NCBI GenBank assembly: GCA_019323355.1
Contig: JAHWHI010000009.1
Span: forward strand, 1 to 11,408
Origin: Candidatus Woesearchaeota archaeon
GTDB lineage: Archaea; Nanobdellota; Nanobdellia; Woesearchaeales; WJKV01
Direction: 5' to 3'
Length of the DNA stretch: 11,408 nucleotides
A model generated the notes under the pieces. That model was not told the origin of the DNA. It was given only the letters and a program-made list of their open reading frames with translations, and did no database searches. The position numbers were made by a program, and so were the translations under genes. Below, piece by piece: positions 1-5,145 of this stretch (the stretch's first letter is position 1; each line of letters starts with the position of its first letter).

Positions 1-2
1 AG

Positions 3-977
3 CTTGCATACAGAAAAAAGATCAAGATCATCAAGTCTGATTTGTTCTCAAATATAAAAGGGGTATTTGACACCATTGTCTTCAATCCGCCTTATCTTCC
101 AGAAGACGAGCGGGAACCAGGAGGATGGCTCAAGAAAGCAACAACAGGCGGAAAAAAAGGATGGGAGACCATAGAGAACTTCCTGAACAATCTCGCAGAA
201 TTTTTGGATTCAAAAGGAAAGACCCTTCTTCTTTTCAGCAGCCTGACAAACAAGGAGAAAATCGACCAGCTGATACAGGATCGTCTTTTTGATTACAAGA
301 AATTGTCACAGAAAAAACTCTCGTTCGAGACATTATACGTATATGAGATAACAAAATCTACTGTGCTCAAGGATCTTGAAAAGAAGAAGATAACAAACGT
401 AAGAAAATTTGCGCACGGCCATCGGGGGATAGTCTACCAGGCAATGATGGGAAAAAAGAAGATTGCAATAAAAGTGCAGAAAGACAAGAAAGGGCCGGAC
501 AGGATCCGGAACGAGGTCTACTGGCTGAAAGAGCTCAACAAGAAGAATATCGCTCCAAAATTCATCTTCACTGACAGGACTTACTTTGTAATGGAATTTG
601 TAGAAGGGCAGATGATCTGGGATTTTATTGCTGCAAATGATAAGACAGCGATAAAAAAGATAATAAAGAATGTCTTTGACCAGTGTTCGGCAATGGACCA
701 GATCGGCGTTAACAAAGAAGAGATGCATCATCCGATCAAGCATCTTCTGATTGTCGGCGACCGTGTCATCATGATTGATTTTGAACGGTGCAGGAGGACA
801 AAAGATCCGAAAAACGTGACTCAGTTCGCGCAGTTCATAACATCGACTTCTTTCCTTGTGGCATTGATGGGCAAAGGTTTTACAATAAACCAGGACAAGA
901 TAAGACGGTTAGCCAAGATATACAAGAGCAACATGTGCACTAGAAATCTAGATAAAATTATAAAAGAAGTAAAATAA
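3..977 (+). CDS. HemK2/Mtq2-like N5-glutamine methyltransferase fused to a small Ser/Thr-kinase-like domain (5' partial)
   Basis: The frame is open to the left edge of the window, so the gene starts upstream and the SAM-binding glycine loop is not visible; the TTG at 42 is an internal Leu codon. The 324 visible residues hold two domains. Residues about 1-118 are the end of a class I methyltransferase: NPPYLP (about 28-33) is the catalytic NPPY motif of N5-glutamine methyltransferases, followed by a GGKKG segment and LFSSLT strand as in archaeal HemK2, which in eukaryotes and archaea methylates release factor 1. Residues about 128-324 look like a minimal protein kinase: glycine loop GHRGIVY, Lys in AIKV, Glu in NEVYW, hinge MEFVEG, an HPIKHLL stretch where HRDxKxxN is usual, and IDFE in place of DFG. 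This resembles the archaeal predicted Ser/Thr kinase family (COG2112-like), recalled by motif. The C-terminus is lysine-rich and converges on TFB. Fusion is seen directly; substrates are unknown. Confidence 0.85.
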   Translation, partial: LAYRKKIKIIKSDLFSNIKGVFDTIVFNPPYLPEDEREPGGWLKKATTGGKKGWETIENFLNNLAEFLDSKGKTLLLFSSLTNKEKIDQLIQDRLFDYKKLSQKKLSFETLYVYEITKSTVLKDLEKKKITNVRKFAHGHRGIVYQAMMGKKKIAIKVQKDKKGPDRIRNEVYWLKELNKKNIAPKFIFTDRTYFVMEFVEGQMIWDFIAANDKTAIKKIIKNVFDQCSAMDQIGVNKEEMHHPIKHLLIVGDRVIMIDFERCRRTKDPKNVTQFAQFITSTSFLVALMGKGFTINQDKIRRLAKIYKSNMCTRNLDKIIKEVK

Positions 978-1011
978 GAAAATCTATTTCCGTTTCTTCT
1001 TGCTTTTCTCT
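948..1011. terminator. Bidirectional U-rich termination zone at the convergent kinase/tfb ends
   Basis: Both convergent genes end in lysine codons, so each supplies a T-rich tract on the strand that the other gene's transcript reads. On +, pyrimidine-rich sequence (TTTCCGTTTCTTCTTGCTTT near 987-1006) follows the kinase stop; on -, TTTTCTTATTTTACTTCTTT follows the tfb stop. Archaeal RNA polymerase terminates at U-rich tracts, so this is a plausible two-way terminator. It is inferred from composition. Confidence 0.35.
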
Positions 1012-1910
1012 AACTCTTTCTCGAGTTTCAGCTCGTCCAGAAGCTCTTTGTATCTGTTTCGGATTGTGACTTCTGTCACACGCGCGACATCTGCAACTTC
1101 TCTCTGTGTCCGCTTCTCTCCGTGTATCAATGCTGATACATAAAGAGCAGCTGCTGCAATTCCAGTCGGCCCTCGTCCAGATGTAAGTCCTGCCCTGTGT
1201 GCAAGCTCAAGGATCTCGACTGCACGCGACTGCGACTTCGCAGACAATTCAAGAGATGACGCAAACCGCGGGATATAATCCGCAGGATTTGACGGAAGTA
1301 TCTTTACATTCAGTTCTCTTGTGACAAACCTGTATGTTCTTCCGATCTCTTTCCTTTCAATTCCAGAAGCTTCTGAGAGTTCATCCAAAGTACGTGGAAC
1401 ATCGTGACGCCTGCACGCTGCGTAAAGTGCTCCAGCGACAACAGATTCCATGCTTCGGCCTCGCACTAAACCACGCTGTACAGCCAAAGTATAGATCCGC
1501 GCAGACTCTTCTTCAACAGATTTAGGTAATTTTAGATAAGAACTTACTCTTTTCAGTTCAGCAAGTGCGAGCTTCAGGTTTCTCTCGATTGCAGTTGAGA
1601 TTCTGTACTGCCATTTTCTCAGCCTGAAAAATTTATCTCTGTCTTTCTTGCTTTTCAGTTCGTATAAGTCTCCTGTCCGTCCGACTTCAGTCCCAAGACC
1701 TTGGTCATGCTTTGTGAAAGTCATAGGAGCTCCAGCTCTTCTTCCAGAAGATTCTGATCCATCCTCAAAATCACGCCATTCCTGGTCAAAGTCAACTATC
1801 TTTTCTTCAACAACCAAACCGCACGCTCGGCATATGATCTCTCCTTTATCGCGGTTGTAGAACAAATTGATTCCCCCACATTCAGGACATTTCTTGATTA
1901 ATGATTCCAT
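984..1910 (-). CDS. tfb: Transcription initiation factor IIB (TFB)
   Basis: Archaeal TFB binds the TBP-TATA complex and the BRE, and recruits RNA polymerase. The 308-aa protein is full length for the family. The N-terminal zinc ribbon uses C8, C11, C27 and C30 (CPECG and CRACG). A B-reader/linker region follows (about 40-100, with GSESSGRRAGAP and TFTKHDQGLGT). Two cyclin-fold repeats span about 108-200 and 205-297; the second carries SGRGPTGIAAAALY and a helix-turn-helix (TQREVADVARVTEVTIRNRY) that contacts the BRE. The C-terminus is a lysine-rich tail (KSKKKRK). The ATG at 1910 is preceded by a GGGGGA Shine-Dalgarno-like stretch about 8 nt upstream, and a TATA box lies about 76 nt upstream, giving a leader of roughly 45-50 nt, longer than its neighbours have. 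The gene stands alone, with only 6 bp to the convergent methyltransferase-kinase gene. Confidence 0.97.
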   Translation of the reverse strand: MESLIKKCPECGGINLFYNRDKGEIICRACGLVVEEKIVDFDQEWRDFEDGSESSGRRAGAPMTFTKHDQGLGTEVGRTGDLYELKSKKDRDKFFRLRKWQYRISTAIERNLKLALAELKRVSSYLKLPKSVEEESARIYTLAVQRGLVRGRSMESVVAGALYAACRRHDVPRTLDELSEASGIERKEIGRTYRFVTRELNVKILPSNPADYIPRFASSLELSAKSQSRAVEILELAHRAGLTSGRGPTGIAAAALYVSALIHGEKRTQREVADVARVTEVTIRNRYKELLDELKLEKELEKSKKKRK

Positions 1911-1978
1911 TATACTTTCCCCCTTATTATGTTAAAACAATAAAGTCCCCCAATTTGACATTAGTGTATAGCTACACA

Positions 1979-1992
1979 ATATTTATATATTC
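1979..1992 (-). promoter_or_regulatory. TATA box of tfb, flanked by inverted repeats
   Basis: On the minus strand this reads AATATATAAATATT, a good archaeal TATA element. A start site about 25-27 nt downstream would fall near 1958, leaving a leader of about 48 nt with GGGGGA near the ATG. Inverted repeats sit on both sides of the box (1964-1977 and 1998-2005), sharing the word TAGCTAC. Confidence 0.6.
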
Positions 1993-2125
1993 TTATCGTA
2001 GCTACTATATAAACCTTTCTGTTAAATTAATTACAAAACACGCTGAAATCCCCTTATTTAAGAGGAATAGCCTATATAAATGATTCTATATCTTTTTAAG
2101 AAAGCCTTATAACTTTTTCCTCAGA

Positions 2126-2137
2126 AAATTTATAAAC
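2126..2137 (+). promoter_or_regulatory. Likely TATA box of the trxB-NYN-tpiA operon
   Basis: AAATTTATAAAC lies about 52 nt upstream of the trxB ATG. A start about 26 nt downstream of the box would be near 2158, leaving a leader of about 26 nt that contains the CTAGAT/ATCTAG inverted repeat. The leader shows no clear Shine-Dalgarno motif. Confidence 0.5.
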
Positions 2138-2160
2138 AGAAAATCAAAAGATTTTTAATC

Positions 2161-2175
2161 CTAGATGCAATCTAG
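2161..2175. promoter_or_regulatory. Perfect inverted repeat in the trxB leader (possible operator)
   Basis: CTAGAT-gca-ATCTAG has two exact 6-bp arms around a 3-nt spacer, placed just downstream of the predicted transcription start and 8 nt before the trxB ATG. Its placement suits a repressor site that would block initiation or early elongation. The 3-nt spacer also permits a small RNA hairpin. The function is inferred from position only. Confidence 0.35.
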
Positions 2176-2183
2176 AATCCAAA

Positions 2184-3098
2184 ATGGAAAAATTGGTGAT
2201 AATTGGTTCTGGCTGTGCCGGGTGGACAGCTGCTATTTATGCTGCGCGTGCTGGTCTGAAACCTACATTGATCACTGGACAGGATATCGGCGGCCAGATC
2301 GCATGGACAACTCTTGTTGAAAATTATCCTGGTTTTCCAGATGGGATCATGGGTCCTGATCTTAGCGAGAACATGAAAAAGCAGGCTAAGAAATTCGGGA
2401 CAAAGATTCTCATTGATATTGTTTCAGATTTCAAGATAGGAAAGAATTCTTTTGAGATCAAGATGGGCAAGAAGAAGATAACAGCGAAATGCGTCATAAT
2501 ATCAACCGGCGCCTCCCCAAGGATGCTTGGCTTGCCGTCAGAAAAAAAATATCTTGGCAAAGGTGTTTCCACCTGCGCGACATGTGATGCGTATTTTTTC
2601 AAGAATAAAGATGTCTGCATTATTGGCGGAGGTGACAGCGCATGTACAGAAGCCCTGGAACTGACAAAGTTCGCAAAAAAAGTTTATCTGATACATAGAA
2701 GAGACGAACTAAAGGCCAGCAGGATAATGCAGGAGCGTGTGAAAAAGAACAAGAAAATAAAAATAGTGTGGAACACAGAGGTCAAAGAGATACTTGGCAC
2801 TGCAAAAGGCGTCAACGCAGTAAAATTATACAACAACAAGACAAAAAAGACAACAAAGATGAAAATCAACGGAGTGTTTTTGGCGATCGGCCACATCCCG
2901 AACACAAAACTTTTCGAAGGAAAAGTCCGGATGGATCGTGGTTATATTGTTACAGACAAGTTTATGAAGACAAATGTGAATGGATTATATGCTGCAGGAG
3001 ATGTCCAAGATTTTGTCTGGCGGCAGGCTGTTACTGCTGCTGGATCCGGATGCATCGCAGCGATAGAGGCAATAAAATATTTAGGTGATAATAAATGA
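2184..3098 (+). CDS. trxB: Thioredoxin-disulfide reductase (FAD/NADPH flavoprotein)
   Basis: Low-molecular-weight thioredoxin reductase, a cytosolic FAD enzyme that passes electrons from NADPH to thioredoxin-like proteins. The 304-aa length is typical (300-330). The N-terminal FAD-binding Rossmann motif is GSGCAG (8-13), followed by GGQI and ENYPGFP (46-52). The redox-active disulfide is CATC (131-134). The NADP(H) domain has GGGDSA (148-153) and HRR (171-173), arginines that favour NADPH over NADH. The FAD-binding GLYAAGDV lies at 267-274. The ATG at 2184 matches the family start directly before the first beta strand. Its stop overlaps the start of the next gene in an ATGA (3095-3098), so it leads a translationally coupled operon. 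No thioredoxin or glutaredoxin is encoded within the window; the DUF1858 CxxC protein at 8342 is a conceivable but unproven partner. Confidence 0.96.
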   Translation: MEKLVIIGSGCAGWTAAIYAARAGLKPTLITGQDIGGQIAWTTLVENYPGFPDGIMGPDLSENMKKQAKKFGTKILIDIVSDFKIGKNSFEIKMGKKKITAKCVIISTGASPRMLGLPSEKKYLGKGVSTCATCDAYFFKNKDVCIIGGGDSACTEALELTKFAKKVYLIHRRDELKASRIMQERVKKNKKIKIVWNTEVKEILGTAKGVNAVKLYNNKTKKTTKMKINGVFLAIGHIPNTKLFEGKVRMDRGYIVTDKFMKTNVNGLYAAGDVQDFVWRQAVTAAGSGCIAAIEAIKYLGDNK

Positions 3099-3622
3099 CA
3101 CAACAACATAAGAACCAAAGAGTAGGAATTTTCGTTGATGTCCAGAACATGTATTATTCTGCAAAGAACCTGCATAACGCAAAGGTCAACTTCCAGGAGA
3201 TCATGAAGAAGGCAACAGCCGGACGACAGCTGATACGCGCAATCTGCTATGTTGTGAAAGCAGAAGAAGTAGGAGAGTCCAGTTTTTTCGATGCGCTCGA
3301 GAAATTAGGCTTCGAGATCAGGGCAAAGGATCTGCAGGTCTTCTATGGTGGCGCGAAAAAAGGTGACTGGGATGTAGGCATTGCAATGGATATCATACGC
3401 CTGGCTTCAAAACTGGACGTGGTTGTGCTGGTTTCAGGAGACGGCGATTTCATGGAACTGCTCGAGCATGCTGAAGCGCTTGGGTGCCGTACAGAAGTCC
3501 TGGCTTTTGGAAAAGCAGCATCTTCAAAGCTGAAGAGCACTGCCCACGAGTTCTTTGACATGGACGGCGATAGGAAATTTTTATTAAAGGGAAGCAGGCA
3601 TCCGCCAAAAATGAAAAAATGA
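3095..3622 (+). CDS. NYN-domain (LabA/DUF88-type, PIN-like) protein, predicted ribonuclease
   Basis: NYN domains have a PIN-like nuclease fold that uses clustered acidic residues to bind a metal ion and cut RNA. The 175-aa protein shows the conserved acidic sites in order: VGIFVDVQNMYY (D15, N18), KKGDWDVGIAMD (D91, D93, D99) and VLVSGDGDF (D116, D118), followed by the end of the Rossmann-like fold (LGCRTEVLAFG). The C-terminus is basic (GSRHPPKMKK). AGGTGAT at 3083-3089 is a strong Shine-Dalgarno 5 nt before the ATG and lies inside the end of trxB. The stop overlaps tpiA through another ATGA (3619-3622). The RNA target is unknown; the operon position between redox and glycolytic genes does not reveal it. 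Family assignment is firm; activity is inferred from the intact acidic residues. Confidence 0.9.
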   Translation: MTQQHKNQRVGIFVDVQNMYYSAKNLHNAKVNFQEIMKKATAGRQLIRAICYVVKAEEVGESSFFDALEKLGFEIRAKDLQVFYGGAKKGDWDVGIAMDIIRLASKLDVVVLVSGDGDFMELLEHAEALGCRTEVLAFGKAASSKLKSTAHEFFDMDGDRKFLLKGSRHPPKMKK

Positions 3623-4269
3623 ACACTCTTGTAATTAATTTCAAAACATACAAGCAAGGGACAGGCAAGGTAGCGTTAGTGCTCGCAAAAAAAATAGAAA
3701 ACATTGCAAAAAAATTTGATTCTGAGGTCATACTTTGCGTGCAGCCTACTGATATACAGATGATTGCAAAAACAGTGACACTTCCTGTTTTTTGTCAGCA
3801 TATGGATGCGATAACCTACGGCAAGAATACAGGGCGTATTCTTCCAGAAGCGATAAAAGAGGCAGGAGCTTCAGGAGTGCTGGTAAACCACTCAGAATGC
3901 CCTCTTGACCCTGAAGAGATTGAAGATACAGTCATAGTTGCGAAAAAATTAAAACTGAAGACAATAGTCTGCTGCCAGGAAATAGAGGAGATCGAACAGA
4001 TAATAGATACAAAACCCACATTTATCGCGATCGAACCTCCAGAATTGATAGGCAGAGAGACAAGTGTTTCAGAGGAAAATCCAGAACTGATAGACGCAGC
4101 TGTACATAAGGTTGGGAAAAATCTTCTTGTCGGAGCAGGAATAAAGAATAAAGAAGATGTACAGATTGCAAAAGAGGCAGGCGCAGCTGGTGTTCTGGTA
4201 GCTTCTCATATTGTTCAGTCAAAGGCTCCAGAAAAAGTCATCAAGGAACTTCTAGAAGGAATGTTTTGA
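3619..4269 (+). CDS. tpiA: Triosephosphate isomerase, archaeal type
   Basis: Interconverts dihydroxyacetone phosphate and glyceraldehyde 3-phosphate. At 216 aa it belongs to the short archaeal group, usually about 220-225 aa and tetrameric, versus about 250 in bacteria. The catalytic residues are present: N7 and K9 in VINFKTYK, H91 in LVNHSE, and E139 in AIEPPELIG, followed by loop 6 (GRETSVSEENP). The glycine-rich phosphate loop VGAGIKNKEDV is at 171-181. One oddity is the last phosphate-loop segment, which reads VLVASHIV where archaeal enzymes I recall have LLASGVV, so His replaces a Gly. The start overlaps the NYN stop by 4 nt and no Shine-Dalgarno is visible, which suggests translational coupling. 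The stop lies 1 nt from the 3' end of the convergent tRNA-Phe gene. Confidence 0.95.
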   Translation: MNTLVINFKTYKQGTGKVALVLAKKIENIAKKFDSEVILCVQPTDIQMIAKTVTLPVFCQHMDAITYGKNTGRILPEAIKEAGASGVLVNHSECPLDPEEIEDTVIVAKKLKLKTIVCCQEIEEIEQIIDTKPTFIAIEPPELIGRETSVSEENPELIDAAVHKVGKNLLVGAGIKNKEDVQIAKEAGAAGVLVASHIVQSKAPEKVIKELLEGMF

Positions 4270-4270
4270 A

Positions 4271-4344
4271 TGGGACGGCGGGGATTTGAACCCCGGACAC
4301 CTACGTCTTCAGCGTAGTGCTCTCCCAGGCTGAGCTACCGCCCC
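4271..4344 (-). tRNA. tRNA-Phe (anticodon GAA)
   Basis: A complete 74-nt cloverleaf folds by hand. The acceptor stem GGGGCGG/CCGTCCC has one G-T wobble. The D stem is GCTC/GAGC with D loop AGCCTGGGA, the anticodon stem CTACG/CGTAG with loop CTGAAGA (GAA at 34-36), a 5-nt variable loop GTGTC, and the T stem CGGGG/CCCCG with loop TTCAAAT. The discriminator is A73. CCA is not encoded and there is no intron. U8, A9, G15-C48 and G18G19 are canonical. A TATA box lies about 30 nt upstream. The 3' end is 1 nt from the tpiA stop codon, so the primary transcript must run antisense into tpiA. Confidence 0.97.
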
Positions 4345-4370
4345 GGGATAAAAATAGAAACTAAGAATTG

Positions 4371-4378
4371 ATTTATAA
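4371..4378 (-). promoter_or_regulatory. TATA box of tRNA-Phe
   Basis: TTATAAAT on the minus strand is centred about 30 nt upstream of the mature tRNA 5' end, giving a predicted leader of only a few nucleotides. It sits between the tRNA and the stop codon of the upstream OB-fold gene, so the tRNA has its own promoter. Confidence 0.7.
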
Positions 4379-4392
4379 CACTTTCGGTATGT

Positions 4393-4698
4393 CTAAGCGC
4401 CTGCTTCTGCAGACCCTAAGACTTCAAGTTTTCCGAATTTACCAGTTGTAAGCTGCAATTCGCCCTGGTACTCGTTCACATAACCGTTTGTAATCTTGAC
4501 TTTGTCACCAACATTAACCTGATCGATCTGGTCATTCCACAAAGTCAGTTTGATCTCTCCGGTTTCGTCTTTTGCTTGACAGTTGCAGACTTTTCCAATT
4601 GCACCAAACTTTGTAAACTCTTTAACTTCGCCTTTCTCAGTGATTTCCACTTCGATTTCAATTTTTCCTTGTTTTGCTTGTAGTTCATTTACTTTCAT
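4393..4698 (-). CDS. OB-fold nucleic-acid-binding protein (archaeal SSB/RPA-like)
   Basis: A single OB-fold of 101 aa, resembling the DNA-binding domain of archaeal SSB and RPA proteins. Typical features are an N-terminal strand (KIEIEVEITEKGEV), the GKVCNCQAKDETGEIKLTLW core (metal-free here), a conserved Trp followed by Asn-Asp, the VNVGDKVKITNGYV strand-turn-strand, and EYQGELQLTTGK near the end. It would bind single-stranded nucleic acid; a role in replication/repair is inferred. The tail SAEAGA is short and lacks the long acidic tail of crenarchaeal SSB. The start is ambiguous. ATG 4698 fits the fold (MKVNEL), but a GTG at 4707 three codons upstream lies 28 nt from the TATA centre, the spacing of leaderless starts elsewhere in this window. 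The bases GTGAT overlapping that GTG could instead serve as a Shine-Dalgarno for the ATG. Confidence 0.88.
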   Translation of the reverse strand: MKVNELQAKQGKIEIEVEITEKGEVKEFTKFGAIGKVCNCQAKDETGEIKLTLWNDQIDQVNVGDKVKITNGYVNEYQGELQLTTGKFGKLEVLGSAEAGA

Positions 4699-4730
4699 AT
4701 TAATCACAACTATGAATTTTCTTTAGGTTC

Positions 4731-4740
4731 TATATAAAAG
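4731..4740 (-). promoter_or_regulatory. TATA box of the OB-fold gene
   Basis: CTTTTATATA on the minus strand is centred 28 nt from GTG 4707 and 37 nt from ATG 4698. Its position implies a leaderless or nearly leaderless mRNA. Confidence 0.55.
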
Positions 4741-4770
4741 TTTTGGATTCATATACGATTTATTTACAAA

Positions 4771-5145
4771 TTATGTGTAAATCTCGCCTATTTTGATATT
4801 TAACCCAAGGATAGAATCAGTTTCTCCTGTGTGCAGTTTATCTGTTATTTCACCGTCGACAATTATCTGGCAGAAGGGATAATTTTCTGTGTTGACATTG
4901 ATCAGTGTGACTCTGTATAATCTTCCATTGTTTTTGTAATCCATTGATTCGAGCTCATTCAGCTGGAAAACATCATTGTTTACTGCGAATTTTACAGATT
5001 CATGGGGTTGTTCAACCACAGCAGCGCCTAATAATCTGGCAGCATCATTCTCATCAACAGAATTTATTGTAAACAGAAGATAGACAAAGCTAGAGACCAT
5101 GACAACAAGAAGGACCGCAGTAAAAAATTTCTCTAACGTATTCAT
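4771..5145 (-). CDS. Small membrane-anchored protein of unknown function, coupled to glyS
   Basis: I do not recognise a named family. The 124-aa protein has one N-terminal hydrophobic helix (about 7-27) after a short MNTLEKFF segment with one Lys and one Glu, then a predicted soluble domain rich in beta strands. This fits a signal anchor with the C-terminal part outside the cell. The domain has a pattern of short strands with one Cys (NYPFCQIIVDGE, then HTGETDSILGLNIKIGEIY) that loosely recalls small beta-sandwich units of archaeal surface proteins; that likeness is weak. The ATG (5143-5145) overlaps the TGA of glyS (5142-5144) as ATGA, so translation is probably coupled to glyS. No Shine-Dalgarno is visible. 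Why an envelope protein is tied to a tRNA synthetase is unclear. Confidence 0.75.
   Translation of the reverse strand: MNTLEKFFTAVLLVVMVSSFVYLLFTINSVDENDAARLLGAAVVEQPHESVKFAVNNDVFQLNELESMDYKNNGRLYRVTLINVNTENYPFCQIIVDGEITDKLHTGETDSILGLNIKIGEIYT

Larger units (their letters stand above)
1911..2183. other. Divergent AT-rich intergenic region between tfb and trxB
   Basis: This is the largest gene-free stretch of the window. It holds a minus-strand TATA box for tfb (about 1980-1991), at least one strong plus-strand TATA-like element with no gene assigned to it (2004-2013), further TATA-like words near 2072-2080, and the likely trxB TATA box (2126-2137). Several short inverted repeats occur: GTGTA-tagc-TACAC at 1964-1977, GTAGCTAC at 1998-2005, an imperfect CCCCTT/AAGAGG hairpin at 2050-2065, and CTAGAT-gca-ATCTAG at 2161-2175. 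No convincing protein-coding frame was seen; the open frame across 1901-2083 on + has an AT-driven composition. Confidence 0.8.

Noticed and set aside
42..44. TTG at 42 as the start of the methyltransferase-kinase gene
   Set aside because: The frame continues upstream to the window edge with sensible HemK-like residues (IIKSDLFSNIKG), so the codon is an internal Leu and the gene is cut by the edge.
115..977. Kinase domain as Bud32 of the KEOPS complex or a RIO kinase
   Set aside because: The Bud32 signature IYGDLTTSN and the RIO-type HGDLSxxN are absent; the catalytic loop reads HPIKHLL, and a HemK2-like domain is fused in front.
1901..2083. Open frame of 60 aa across the tfb start and spacer on +
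   Set aside because: It overlaps the tfb start and spacer; its Tyr/Ile/Ser-rich content reflects AT-rich DNA and there is no ribosome site.
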